DNA of 64,000 bases from Brevundimonas variabilis (GCF_014199945.1 NZ_JACHOR010000001.1:62001-126000), one strand, 5' to 3'; shown: positions 27,561 through 36,437, counted from the first letter of the stretch. The notes: generated by a model from the sequence alone, not told the origin. Made by a program: numbers and translations.

Positions 27561-28402
27561 GGCAGTCCCTGTTCGAGCGCATATCGCGCCAGCAGAGCCC
27601 TTGCCGCTTCCAGATGCAGCCGCTCGACCATGGCCCCGTTCAGCCGGATCGCCCCGCGTCCCTCGGCATCCGGATGGGCAAAGGCCCGGACGATGTCCTC
27701 GGCCTGACGGGCCGCATCTTCGGTGATGCCGAAGACGGCGTTTGCCACCTCGATCTGGGAGGGATGGATCAGGCTCTTGCCGTCAAACCCGTACAGCCGC
27801 CCCTGACGGCACTCGGCCCCCAGCCCGACACGATCGTCGATCCGGTTGTAGACCCCGTCCAGCGCCAGCAGCCCACAGGTCCGCGCCACCGCCACCGTCG
27901 CCGCCAGCCAGGGCTTCAGCGGCTCGCGATCGTCCGACGGCCCGGTCCCCAGCCCCGTCGCCAGGTCGTTGACCCCCAGCATCAGCCCCTTCAGTGGCCC
28001 ACCGGCCCCGGCAATGGCCTCCATCCGGATCACGGCTGCCGGCGTTTCGATCATGGCCCAAAGCTCGGTCGCGCCGCGCATCCGGGCGGCGATCGCATGG
28101 ACGGTAGCGGCGCCCTCGACCTTCGGCGCAACGATCAGGGAGACCCCGCTGTCGCCCAGGGCCGCCAGGTCTGCCGCCCCCCACTCGGTGTCCAGTGCAT
28201 TGATCCGCACGCCCAGCCGGGGCCCGAACCCGCCCTCGCGCACAGCGGTCACGGCTGCGGCGCGCGCCGAGGCCTTGAGTTCCGGCGCGACGGCGTCCTC
28301 CAGATCCAGAACCGCCACATCGCAATCCAGTCCGCGCGCCTTCTCGATCGCCCGGGCATTGGACGCGGGCAGATACAGGACACTGCGGACAGGCCGGCTC
28401 AC
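27557..28402 (-). CDS. CitE/malyl-CoA lyase-like protein (HpcH/HpaI family)
   Basis: The 281-residue protein belongs to the CitE-like CoA-ester lyase family, whose members cleave or form malyl-CoA, citramalyl-CoA or similar thioesters. Visible signatures are RSVLYLPASNARAIEKA at the N-terminus, DLEDAV (metal-binding region), AMIETPAAV (metal-binding Glu) and GKSLIHPSQI near residue 217. No citrate lyase alpha or gamma gene is nearby, so a stand-alone CoA lyase is more likely than citrate lyase. It overlaps msrC upstream and kpsC downstream by four bases each, forming a translationally coupled unit. Confidence 0.85.
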   Translation of the reverse strand: MSRPVRSVLYLPASNARAIEKARGLDCDVAVLDLEDAVAPELKASARAAAVTAVREGGFGPRLGVRINALDTEWGAADLAALGDSGVSLIVAPKVEGAATVHAIAARMRGATELWAMIETPAAVIRMEAIAGAGGPLKGLMLGVNDLATGLGTGPSDDREPLKPWLAATVAVARTCGLLALDGVYNRIDDRVGLGAECRQGRLYGFDGKSLIHPSQIEVANAVFGITEDAARQAEDIVRAFAHPDAEGRGAIRLNGAMVERLHLEAARALLARYALEQGLP

Positions 28403-28908
28403 GCCGCCGAAACCCCGCTCGCGAACACCCGACCCAGCAGGCGCTCCAGCGCCTCCGCATCCACGGCATCGAAGGCGGCGGGCGTCGTGGCATCGACATC
28501 GAAGACAGCGATCAGATCTCCGGCGCTGTCCAGCACGGGCACCACGATCTCGCTGGCCGACCGGCCGTCGCAGGCGATATGGCCGGGAAAGGCATGGACG
28601 TCCTCGACGACCTGGGTCTGCCGCGTCGCCGCCGCTGTCCCGCAGACGCCGCGTCCGAACGGGATACGAAGACAGCCAAGGGTCCCCTGATAGGGCCCGA
28701 CGACGAGCTCATCGCCCCTTGATGCATCGACGACATAGAAGCCGGTCCAGAAATAGGCCTCGAACGCATCGGCCAGCATCGATGCCACCGTGGCCATCCG
28801 CGCGACCCGGTCTGGCTCTCCATCCAGCACGGCCAGGATCTCGGCCTCGACCTCGGCATAGGCCGCAGCCTTGTCGGTCGGACGGTCGGGGCGGGGAACG
28901 TAGGCCAT
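28399..28908 (-). CDS. msrC: Free methionine-(R)-sulfoxide reductase (GAF domain)
   Basis: This enzyme reduces free methionine-R-sulfoxide, protecting the cell from oxidation. The 169-residue GAF-domain protein has three cysteines at C79, C89 and C113; the spacing of 10 and 24 residues is exactly that of the three catalytic or recycling cysteines of the E. coli enzyme (84, 94, 118). The start at 28908 (MAYVPRP) follows a GGAAA sequence and matches the family N-terminus. It is the first gene of a block continuing with the CitE-like gene, kpsC and the KAS III gene. Confidence 0.9.
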   Translation of the reverse strand: MAYVPRPDRPTDKAAAYAEVEAEILAVLDGEPDRVARMATVASMLADAFEAYFWTGFYVVDASRGDELVVGPYQGTLGCLRIPFGRGVCGTAAATRQTQVVEDVHAFPGHIACDGRSASEIVVPVLDSAGDLIAVFDVDATTPAAFDAVDAEALERLLGRVFASGVSAA

Positions 28909-29087
28909 GGCGATTTCCGTATGCGGTGCCGCGATATAGGCGCGATCCGGGCGATCCGCCAACGCTCGCTGCGGCGATTCAGCAACAGTTTCAGGTCTGA
29001 TTGGCAACGGCTGCGCATCCTTTGCCGCCTTGCCACGTAGTTGCTGTTCGTCGCGTCCGTAAGCGTACTTAACCGGAAAGAACCACC

Positions 29088-29927
29088 ATGAAAACACGTA
29101 CCTATCTGGCCCTGACCGTGGCCGCAGCCGTCCTTGGCGGTGCCGGTGCCGCGTCGGCACAGGACTGGCAAGGCTTCTATGCCGGCGGCTTCGCCGGCTA
29201 CTCCAAGATCCAGGGCCAGGATGACGAGCGCGTCCTGTTCGACACCAATCTGGATGGCAATTTCGACGATACGGTCCGCGCGATGAACGCCACGACCGGT
29301 CCGGACGCCTTCTCCCCCGGTTTCTGCGACGGCTCGCCCAACGCGAACAACGCCGGCGCCGGCTGTTCGGACGACAAGGATGACGGTGGCGAGCTGGGTG
29401 GCCGCGTCGGCTACGACTTCCAGGCCGGCAATTTCGTGATCGGTGCCCTGGCCGAGTTCGGCCGTCCCGAAGGCGAAGACAGCGTCAGCGCCTTCAGCAC
29501 CACCCCGGCCAACTACAGCTTCGAGCAGCAGCTCGACTACCTGGCCGCAGCCCGTGTGCGCCTCGGCTATGCCGTGGGCCGCTTCCTGCCCTACGTCACC
29601 GGCGGCTATGCCAGCGGCAACGTCAGCTCGACCTTCTCGAGCAGCAACACGGCCAACAGCTTCGATCCGATGAAGCGCGACGACACGGCCGAAGGCTTCC
29701 AGGTCGGCGGCGGCATCGAGACCAAGGTCGCGTCCAACATCAGCGTGGGTCTGGAATACATCTACACCGACCTGGACGTCGATGCGCACATCGTGCGCAC
29801 GGGCCCGGGCACGGCACCCGCGACCAACCCCTTCCTGCTGCGCAACCCGCTCGGCACGGACCAGCGCCGCTCGGGCGACAGCCTGGAACTGCATTCGTTC
29901 CGCCTGACCGCCGCCCTGCGCTTCTAG
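29088..29927 (+). CDS. Outer-membrane beta-barrel protein (porin family)
   Basis: The 279-residue product has a Sec signal peptide ending ASAQ (residue 25), the common opening WQGFYAGGFAGY of small outer-membrane barrels, and a C-terminal strand ending AALRF. A loop near residues 80-95 carries two cysteines in an Asn/Asp-rich segment. GGAAAGAA precedes the ATG. The gene is divergent from msrC, and a strong terminator lies 26 bases after its stop. The family includes the Omp25/Omp31-like proteins of alphaproteobacteria; a specific function cannot be given. Confidence 0.82.
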   Translation: MKTRTYLALTVAAAVLGGAGAASAQDWQGFYAGGFAGYSKIQGQDDERVLFDTNLDGNFDDTVRAMNATTGPDAFSPGFCDGSPNANNAGAGCSDDKDDGGELGGRVGYDFQAGNFVIGALAEFGRPEGEDSVSAFSTTPANYSFEQQLDYLAAARVRLGYAVGRFLPYVTGGYASGNVSSTFSSSNTANSFDPMKRDDTAEGFQVGGGIETKVASNISVGLEYIYTDLDVDAHIVRTGPGTAPATNPFLLRNPLGTDQRRSGDSLELHSFRLTAALRF

Positions 29928-29953
29928 AAACCGGCATCCGTTCCGACGGAAAC

Positions 29954-29985
29954 AGGGGCCCCGGCGCACGTCGCCGGGGCCCTTA
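29954..29985 (+). terminator. Rho-independent terminator
   Basis: A very stable stem (GGGGCCCCGGCG / CGCCGGGGCCCTT) follows the beta-barrel gene and is succeeded by a short T-rich stretch (TTATT). It marks the end of the conserved block; the sequence to its right is visibly richer in A and T. Confidence 0.85.
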
Positions 29986-30297
29986 TTGCTGAAGTCGTGT
30001 GTCGCTCCCGAGGAGGCGCAATCGCGGATGAAGGTCGGCCTCCACAACGACCGTATCGATCACGCCGCCGAACCCGCCGCTGCCCGCTCCCGAGGACTGC
30101 CGACGACACGGTGGAAAAGGCCGGCGGTCATTCGACCGTTGAGCGGATACGCTGAGTGTCCGCCACGGGTGGCAGGCGGACACGCCTCAAATGCAAATCT
30201 CTTAGGTCAGCAGCCACACAAAAGGAGAGCGGCGGGCTTGCGGGCATACACGCAGCGATGGCATGCGTATTATCCTATACACGGAGCCTCTGATACG

Positions 30298-30567
30298 ATG
30301 CGCAACCTCATGATCGGTGCCACGGCTCTCCTATGCTGTGGCGGTGCGACTGCAGAGCGGGACGTTAGGCAGTGTTCCTCTTCAATCGACGGATACAACA
30401 ACACCGTTAGCGGTGTTCGCTCGCAGTTGGTCGTCTTCAGCGCTTGCCTAAATGAAAGCCAAGGCAAGGATGATTGCACGTCAGAGTTTCGCAGCCTTCG
30501 GCGAGCGCAGTCCGATTTGGTGTTGGCGGTCTCAAACATTGAAGCTAACTGCGGAAAGCGCCTTTGA
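30298..30567 (+). CDS. Small secreted cysteine-containing protein
   Basis: The 89-residue product has a short signal peptide (MRNLMIGATALLCCGGATA) and a mature part with four cysteines at about residues 26, 49, 60 and 87, which could form two disulphides. GGAG at 30282-30285 lies twelve bases before the ATG. The gene sits in a stretch less GC-rich than the flanks, and its codon use is less biased (TTA, AAT and ACA codons occur), which suggests recent acquisition. No family is recognised, and it could be a chance frame, though the signal peptide and cysteine pattern argue for a real gene. Confidence 0.5.
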   Translation: MRNLMIGATALLCCGGATAERDVRQCSSSIDGYNNTVSGVRSQLVVFSACLNESQGKDDCTSEFRSLRRAQSDLVLAVSNIEANCGKRL

Positions 30568-30832
30568 TCACCAACGCTCTGGCAATCCAAATATATCTTC
30601 GCGATGCCAATGGGGTCCATTGTCCGCTATACCTGTGACGGGGAGCGTTTACGCGTCAATGCGGCCTCTGAAGCGGGTCTTTGATCTGCCCGGGCCTGCG
30701 AAGGCGACTTCGCCGGGTGCCCGGAAATCGACCTCAAGGGCGACGGGATCGTGTTAACTGAATGGGCGAGTTGAGCTGCGGCTTGCCGCCTGAAAACGGA
30801 CATTCCGAACCGCCGCTACGCGTGGGAGCGGA

Positions 30833-31237
30833 CTATAGCCCGCTCGTGGGATGATGCTCGGTTCCGGGCGAAGTGATGGCCACCCACGAATGCATGCCGT
30901 GTTCGTAGATCGAATAGGACGGTGCAGGCAGCGCCATTTCGGCTAACAGCCCAAGGGGAATGGCCAGGACCCCGGGCCAGGCATCGATCGCGTAAGCCAC
31001 GTTCGTCCCGCACGTCGGACAGAACCGGTAGCTGACGCGGCGCCCGCTATCCGCTGTTCTCTCGAAGGTGCGGAAGTCGCCGTCGATCCGTACCGCCTCC
31101 GCCGGAAAGCGCGCCTGAGCAGAAAAGGCGCTACCGGTTCTGCGCTGACACGCAGAACAGTGACAGACCGAGACGCGAATGGGCGTGCCGGAACAGTGGG
31201 CACTCAGGGCACCACATCGGCATGCGGCTATTGGCAG
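30833..31237 (-). CDS. GFA-family (glutathione-dependent formaldehyde-activating/CENP-V) zinc protein, apparent CTG start
   Basis: Translating the minus strand from 31237 gives 134 residues with the full GFA fold signature: C6-R-C8-G, C25-H-C27-xx-C30 and C73-PT-C76-G, the zinc-binding cysteines of this family. Members include formaldehyde-glutathione adduct enzymes and CENP-V; most are uncharacterised. No ATG, GTG or TTG exists between the upstream in-frame TGA and the first conserved Cys. The codon CTG at 31237-31235 is preceded at six bases by a perfect GGAAGG, giving an N-terminus (PIAACRCGAL) of normal family length. The start overlaps the end of the DUF2239 gene by ten bases, so translation is probably coupled. 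A start-codon mutation or sequencing error is the alternative. Confidence 0.8.
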   Translation of the reverse strand: MPIAACRCGALSAHCSGTPIRVSVCHCSACQRRTGSAFSAQARFPAEAVRIDGDFRTFERTADSGRRVSYRFCPTCGTNVAYAIDAWPGVLAIPLGLLAEMALPAPSYSIYEHGMHSWVAITSPGTEHHPTSGL

Positions 31238-31761
31238 GTCAGACCTTCCGAGGCCGGAGACCTTTCAGCGAGCAATCCCAGCACATAGGCCTGCACGTCC
31301 TCGGGCCAGTCCTGCATGTGTGTGGAGAGTCCAGAGGCATCCGAGCGATAAACCGCCCTCAAGGCCTCCTCATAGCCGGCCATATCTCCGCAAAGCGCCT
31401 GCATGAAACGGTAGGCGGCGTCCTGTCGATCGCGCAGTGTCCGTCCCTTCGCGCGGGCCTCGTCCACCAGCCGCCTCAGCGACGCTGACGCACCGCCACT
31501 CTGTTGACCGAGCCATTCCCAGTGACGCGGGAGAAGCGTCACTTCTCGCGCCTGAACCCCGAGCTTGGGGCGTCCTACGCCGCGCGGTGCCCCACTTTCG
31601 GGCGAGCTGAAGTCGAAGTCGGTAACGCGCCCCGTTTCGTCCGCGAAGATCAGCACGGATCCCTGTTCGCGTGGCGAGAGGCGCAGGACGTATTCCGCGA
31701 TCCGCTCGCGAGGTCCGCTTGCGACCTGCCGGTGATTCAGAAAGGCCGTAAAAGTCGACAT
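31228..31761 (-). CDS. DUF2239 family protein
   Basis: The 177-residue cytoplasmic protein matches the DUF2239 pattern: an N-terminal FTAFLNHRQVASG, a central GRPKLGVQAREVTLLPRHWE and a helical LRRLVDEAR stretch, with a C-terminal acidic helix. The function of this family is unknown. The start at 31761 has GGAG nine bases upstream; in-frame ATGs at 31770 and 31809 are weaker. It is the first gene of a two-gene unit with the GFA gene, and two CCCGGGTA-type operator candidates lie just upstream. Confidence 0.82.
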   Translation of the reverse strand: MSTFTAFLNHRQVASGPRERIAEYVLRLSPREQGSVLIFADETGRVTDFDFSSPESGAPRGVGRPKLGVQAREVTLLPRHWEWLGQQSGGASASLRRLVDEARAKGRTLRDRQDAAYRFMQALCGDMAGYEEALRAVYRSDASGLSTHMQDWPEDVQAYVLGLLAERSPASEGLTCQ

Positions 31762-31783
31762 GATGTCCATCTCCGCGACCTCA

Positions 31784-31823
31784 TTACGCCCGGGTAAAAT
31801 CCATGTCAATCTACCCGGGTAGA
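31784..31823. promoter_or_regulatory. Paired palindromic operator candidate upstream of the DUF2239-GFA unit
   Basis: A perfect 14-base palindrome TCTACCCGGGTAGA spans 31810-31823, and a second, imperfect copy TTACGCCCGGGTAA lies at 31784-31797, centred 25 bases away. Both fall in the 5' region of the DUF2239 gene, where a repressor dimer could bind. The regulator is not encoded next to it and cannot be named. Confidence 0.55.
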
Positions 31824-31913
31824 ATTATCGGCTCCTCGTGCTGAATGGCCTATACGGGCCGCTTCACGAAACCCAGGCACTTCAGATAGCGGAGCGCAAC
31901 CGTCCCTCCCCGG

Positions 31914-32996
31914 TCAATTCAGGCTGCTCATGTCGATGACACAGCGGAACCGGGTCTCGCCATTCTCGACCTTCGTGTAGGTCTCGTTGACGTCCTTGAT
32001 GTCGATCAGTTCGATCTCGGGGGCGATACCGTGCTCGGCGCACAGATCCAGGACTTCCTGGGTGTCCGCCAGGTTGCCGATCAGCGAACCCGCGATCCCC
32101 TGGCGGTGACCGGCCATCTGCATGTTGTCGACCCCGTCTAGAACATCCAGGTTGCCCACGACGATCAGCATCCGGTCACGCTTCAGCAGCGTCAGCATCG
32201 CCGTGACCTCGTGCTTGTCCGGGATTGTCGAGATGATGAAGTCAAAGCTGGAGGCCAGAGGCGCGAGTGCCGTCTTGTCGGTTTCGATATAGGCCGCGTC
32301 GGCACCGATCTTCTTCGCCTCGTCGATCTTCTCCGGTGTGGATGTGAAGACGGTGACCTCGGCCCCCAGGGCCTTGGCGATCTTGACCGCCATGTGGCCC
32401 AGCCCGCCGAGCCCCAGGACTCCCACCCTGTCGCCGGCCTTCACGTCCCAGTGCTTCATCGGCGAATAGACGGTGACACCGGCGCACAGGATCGGTGCCG
32501 CCGCCTTGATGTCGAGCGTTTCCGGGATGGACAGGCAGAAGTCCTCGGCAACGACCAGCGTGTCGGAATAGCCGCCGAAGGTGTTGTCCCGCCCGTAGGT
32601 GTTGACGCCGTCATCGGTCATGGCGGCGGGTTTCATGGGACCGTTGTAGGTGGCCAGCCAGCTGTTGTGGCCCTCGCAATAGTTCTGGTCGCCGCTCTGG
32701 CAGGGCTCGCAGGCGCGGCAGGAGTCGATCATGCAGCCAACGCCGACGATGTCGCCTTCCTTGAAGCGTCCGCCGTCCACGGCCTTCACGATCCGGCCCA
32801 CAACCTCATGGCCAGGCACGCACGGATAGACAGTGTTCTTCCACTCGTTCTTCACCTGATGGATGTCGGAGTGGCAGACGCCCGTATACAGGACCTCGAT
32901 CTGCACCTCGTTGGCCTTTGGCTCTTCGCGCTCGATCTCCATCCGCTCCAGCTTGGACGCGGCGGACTTGGCACCATAGGCGATGGACGAGATCAT
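31914..32996 (-). CDS. Zinc-dependent NAD(P)-linked alcohol dehydrogenase (YahK/cinnamyl-alcohol type)
   Basis: The 360-residue medium-chain dehydrogenase reduces aldehydes or oxidises alcohols. Catalytic zinc ligands are C41, H63 and the cysteine in PILCAGVTVY; the structural zinc is held by C93, C96, C99 and C107. The nucleotide-binding loop is GLGGLGHMAVK. The GHNSWLATYN and cysteine spacing match the YahK/CAD group, which prefers NADPH and broad aldehydes. It stands upstream of the DUF2239-GFA pair, with 150 bases between, so a shared role in aldehyde handling is possible but unproven. Confidence 0.92.
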   Translation of the reverse strand: MISSIAYGAKSAASKLERMEIEREEPKANEVQIEVLYTGVCHSDIHQVKNEWKNTVYPCVPGHEVVGRIVKAVDGGRFKEGDIVGVGCMIDSCRACEPCQSGDQNYCEGHNSWLATYNGPMKPAAMTDDGVNTYGRDNTFGGYSDTLVVAEDFCLSIPETLDIKAAAPILCAGVTVYSPMKHWDVKAGDRVGVLGLGGLGHMAVKIAKALGAEVTVFTSTPEKIDEAKKIGADAAYIETDKTALAPLASSFDFIISTIPDKHEVTAMLTLLKRDRMLIVVGNLDVLDGVDNMQMAGHRQGIAGSLIGNLADTQEVLDLCAEHGIAPEIELIDIKDVNETYTKVENGETRFRCVIDMSSLN

Positions 32997-33340
32997 GGGA
33001 CGCTCCTGCAGACTGAGCCCATGAAAGCCCGCCGCCGCCCGGGGGGTTCCGCCTGCCGAGGCCTATTGGGTCATGAGGGACAGGAAACAGGGTCTCGACC
33101 CTCGACAGGCAAGGCGACGAAACGAAGAAGATTTTCGTGCCGATGGACCGCCAGGCGCGGGCAGTCCCGTGACGATGAGATCGCCAAGGGCGGCTGCGCG
33201 TCAATAACGGACAGGGGTGCCAAGAGATTGCGCCCACCTGCCCTGTCCTTCCAACCCTGCGCAGAACGCCGCGAACGCAGGATTGTCGCAGGGGTGATCC
33301 CGTAGCGAACTCGCAACAGGTACCATGCCAGGATTGCAGA
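32997..33340. other. Intergenic region between divergent genes, nothing recognised
   Basis: This 344-base stretch separates the minus-strand alcohol dehydrogenase from the plus-strand DCC protein and must hold both promoters. I see no clear -35/-10 pair, hairpin terminator or repeat; an AGGA sequence near 33329 serves the DCC gene. Confidence 0.5.
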
Positions 33341-33766
33341 ATGGTAGCGGTTGAACAATCTGGGATTGGCGGCGGCGGTCCGATCATTCTGTTCGATGCG
33401 GAATGCGTCCTCTGTTCTGCAAACGCCCAGTTTGTGCTGAAGAACGACCGGCGAGGCCATTTTCGGCTGGCGTCCATGCAGGGCGAGACAGGAGCTGCGC
33501 TCTATCGGCAGCACGGCATGGACCCCAGCGACCCGAGTACGATGCTGGTCGTGGACGGAAACAGGGTCAGACAGGACAGCGATGCGGTCCTGAGTATCTA
33601 CGAAGCGCTGGGGTTCCCGTGGAAGGCGCTTGTGTTTCTGCGGATCGTGCCCACCCGCCTGCGCGATCCGCTCTATCGATGGGTCGCCCGGAACCGCTAT
33701 CGGCTGTTCGGCAGGCGCTCGATCTGCTGGGTCGCCCCGTCCGAGTATCGCAACAGGATCCTGTGA
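33341..33766 (+). CDS. DCC-family thiol-disulphide oxidoreductase-like protein (DUF393)
   Basis: The 141-residue protein has the DxxCxxC motif that names the family (D19-AEC22-VLC25) directly after an N-terminal beta-strand (IILFDAE). The remainder (FRLASMQGETGAALY, VDGNRVRQDSDAVLSIYEALG) also matches DUF393. The motif resembles a thioredoxin-like redox site, but substrates are unknown. It stands alone, divergent from the alcohol dehydrogenase. Confidence 0.88.
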   Translation: MVAVEQSGIGGGGPIILFDAECVLCSANAQFVLKNDRRGHFRLASMQGETGAALYRQHGMDPSDPSTMLVVDGNRVRQDSDAVLSIYEALGFPWKALVFLRIVPTRLRDPLYRWVARNRYRLFGRRSICWVAPSEYRNRIL

Positions 33767-33953
33767 GCGTTGCAGGGATCGCGTCTCAAGCGGCCGCCTG
33801 AACCCTCTGCTGAACCCAGAGCGCCAGAGTTGGTGAAGGGAGGTGCCTCATCGCCGGGCAGACAGGCGATGAACCCTGGACATGCTGGTTGCGAAAACCA
33901 CCGACGAGGGCTCTCTGCATCCTTTGCCCGGCCCTGAACGCGATCCCATTAGC

Positions 33954-34874
33954 CTATCGATAGCGCCTTGCAGCCGCGTCCAGGCGCAGGTTGCCCGCCT
34001 CGACGTCGGAGACGGACCCGGGCACCTGCTGCGCCAGGTCCTGGCAGCGGGTCTTCAGGCGCGGGTACAGGTCGCGCAGATGTCGCCGCGCCGCCTGCCG
34101 GGTCACACCCGTTCGGTCCATGCTCACACCGACTTCGGCGCGCTCCAGGTCACGCCCGCGCGCATAGGCGCTGGCGCGACGCTGAGACGTCCAGCCCGCC
34201 TCGGTCGATCGCCGCACGAAATCGTCGGCAAGGCGGCGCCCCGCCGCGAGATCGACGGCGTAATAGGGCTCGCAGAGCGCGAACAGGGTCGAATACCGCC
34301 CGAGGCGTTCACCCTCGGGACTCAGGGCATCCTCCGCGACGGTCGGCGCAGCGTCGCGGTGCGGGGGACAGGTCGGGACGGTGTCGTCCGATCGCCGCAG
34401 CCCCCCGACCACGACCTGGATCACGGGCTCGGGCCAGTGTTCATAAGTGACCATGCCGGGAGGGACGGTACATACCGACGTAGCTTCGGGGCCACGGGCC
34501 TGTCCACCGACGTACCGCACGACGTACCCGGCGTAGCCCAGGCCCTGGGTCTGGCCATTCTCGACCTTGAGCACCGAACCAATATCCTGCCGCGCATGCA
34601 GGCCGAACCTCAGGGTTCCGGCCTCGGCGCCGTTGATCGTCCCCGTCGATCCCTCCGCCGGCGGCAGGACGTCTCCCACCGCGATCCGGTCGACACCCAC
34701 CAGGTCATAGGTGCCATCGGCGTTCAGTCGCAGGGTGGCACGCTCGCCGGCGGCCACGTTCAGCGTCCCCTGAACGAAACCCGACGTCCGGCCGCGAAAC
34801 TGCTGCGGCGTCGGCGGATAGGCGACCGGGGCGTCCTGAAGGATCACGGCGGAAACCAGGGCTAGGACAAGCAT
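33954..34874 (-). CDS. Secreted hypothetical protein, 306 residues
   Basis: The product begins with a signal peptide (MLVLALVSAVILQDAPVA). The mature protein falls into a beta-rich N-terminal half (residues about 25-150) and an Arg-rich, helical C-terminal half with several cysteines. The start at 34874 has GGAG (34884-34881) six bases upstream and gives a compact signal peptide; an ATG 27 bases further up is in frame. No known family is recognised. It is flanked by the DCC gene (convergent) and the amidohydrolase. Confidence 0.6.
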   Translation of the reverse strand: MLVLALVSAVILQDAPVAYPPTPQQFRGRTSGFVQGTLNVAAGERATLRLNADGTYDLVGVDRIAVGDVLPPAEGSTGTINGAEAGTLRFGLHARQDIGSVLKVENGQTQGLGYAGYVVRYVGGQARGPEATSVCTVPPGMVTYEHWPEPVIQVVVGGLRRSDDTVPTCPPHRDAAPTVAEDALSPEGERLGRYSTLFALCEPYYAVDLAAGRRLADDFVRRSTEAGWTSQRRASAYARGRDLERAEVGVSMDRTGVTRQAARRHLRDLYPRLKTRCQDLAQQVPGSVSDVEAGNLRLDAAARRYR

Positions 34875-35186
34875 GGCGCGCTCCGGTTGCAAGATCCTCA
34901 TCTAGCGCGCGCAAAAGGCCATCGGTCAAGCTGAGCCGCAGAACCATTTTCGGCGGTTCAGTGGGCATCCCAGCCGCGCCGGTTGGGCCGCACCCGGCCT
35001 TGGGCAAAGCCGAAAGCGGTGTCTCCGGATTGCCGCCGGGGGTGGGAAGCGGACCTTGAAACAGCCCCGCCATAGCCAGCGGGGCCGCCTGCATCACCTA
35101 GTCCGAAACCCCCGGGCTTTGAGGCAACGGCACTGGAAGTCGTGCGACATGAGGACTTTTTCTGAGGCGCTTCCGCTCGGAGCGAT

Positions 35187-36437
35187 TCAAGGAACAACCG
35201 AAGGTCTTGGAAGTTCGACACCAGCAAGAACAGTCCTTCTGATCTGTCGCAGGGCGCTTATGTCGGCCGTCGGATCGGCTTCAAGCACCAAAAAATCCGC
35301 TTCACAGCCCGGTTCAAAACAGCCGATCCTTCGTTCGGGGAAAAGCACAGGCCCGGTATCGAAGACCATGGTCGCAACGGCGTGTGGCGACAGGCCATTT
35401 TCCCGAACAAGATGCTCGGCCTCGGTGAAAATCTGATTGAATCCGTCAGTCCCGATCAGAATTTGCACTCCGGCCTGGCGCAGTAACGCAAGATTTTCCG
35501 TCTGGATCTCGACCGTTCGTTGGACTTCATCGCTCAGGCTTGCGTTCGGTTGATCACCACCGTTCGCCAGGGCGTAAGTCGGGATCACCCTCATTCCTGA
35601 CTGAGCAACCAAGCGCGCGATCTCCGGCGTTAGTCTCACTGCCTCGGGATCGGAGGGTAACCCGCCATAAGCGGGCAGGTGGCCAGCGTAATCCACGCCC
35701 GCCTCGGCAGCCACTTTCAAGTCGTGAGCGGTTTCCAGATGAGCGATGACTGGCAAGCCCATCGAATGAGCCTGTTGCACCAGGAATGGCACATTTGCGG
35801 GGTTCAGCCCTTTCGCTCCGTAAGCATTCGGGTCGTTCTGCAGGACAGCGTATTGTTCTGACCGGAGCAGGTAGATTTTCACGAAGTCTGCGCCCTGGCG
35901 CTTCAGCATCAACAGCGAGCTTTTGATCTCCGCCTCGGTCCGCCCGTAGTGGAAGGCATTGCCGAGGAACCATTCACGGGGTCGTCCGCCATAGATGACG
36001 GGTCCCAGCACATCGACATACAACTTTTCTGGATGGCCCCCGGGCTCCGTAATGCCGCCTTGAGCCACCTTCACACGGAACTGACCGGGGCTTCCAAAAA
36101 AGCTGCGGGTTCTTTCATCAAGCGTTACGGTGTTGGGGTTCCAGACATAGAAGACCCCGACGTCGGTGTAGCCGCTGGACGATGCCTGCGACGCCTGGGT
36201 CACATGCGCGTGTGCGTTGGCATAGGCGGGGGTGACATACTGGCCCCGAAGGGCGACACGCGATGCATCAGGCAGAACAGAGGCGGGGTCTATGAACCGT
36301 CCGTCCTGGACGACAAGTGTGCGTTCTTGAAAGCCTGTGCCGGTCCAGACCTGCCCACGCTCATAAACGGTCTGTTGAGGCTGCGCCATGGCAGGGGCAG
36401 CGGCCAGAGCAAAAGCTATTGCGACTGTGAATTTCAT
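35187..36437 (-). CDS. Secreted metal-dependent amidohydrolase
   Basis: The 416-residue protein has a Sec signal peptide (ending APAMAQ) and an amidohydrolase-superfamily TIM barrel, expected in the periplasm. Metal-ligand regions are visible: HAH in YANAHAHV, a Lys in GADFVKIYLL (the candidate carboxylated Lys), His in PVIAHLETA, His in DYAGHLPAYGG and Asp in LIGTDGFN. The C-terminus returns to the small beta-sandwich (CFEPGCEADFLVLEADP). The likely substrates are cyclic amides or dipeptides, but this is not fixed by sequence. A LytTR regulator gene lies upstream on the same strand with a 222-base gap. Confidence 0.85.
   Translation of the reverse strand: MKFTVAIAFALAAAPAMAQPQQTVYERGQVWTGTGFQERTLVVQDGRFIDPASVLPDASRVALRGQYVTPAYANAHAHVTQASQASSSGYTDVGVFYVWNPNTVTLDERTRSFFGSPGQFRVKVAQGGITEPGGHPEKLYVDVLGPVIYGGRPREWFLGNAFHYGRTEAEIKSSLLMLKRQGADFVKIYLLRSEQYAVLQNDPNAYGAKGLNPANVPFLVQQAHSMGLPVIAHLETAHDLKVAAEAGVDYAGHLPAYGGLPSDPEAVRLTPEIARLVAQSGMRVIPTYALANGGDQPNASLSDEVQRTVEIQTENLALLRQAGVQILIGTDGFNQIFTEAEHLVRENGLSPHAVATMVFDTGPVLFPERRIGCFEPGCEADFLVLEADPTADISALRQIRRTVLAGVELPRPSVVP

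Noticed and set aside
30943..31203. An 86-residue minus-strand frame within the GFA gene
   Set aside because: It is rich in Arg and Ala without a domain; the overlapping GFA frame has the conserved cysteines and stop position.
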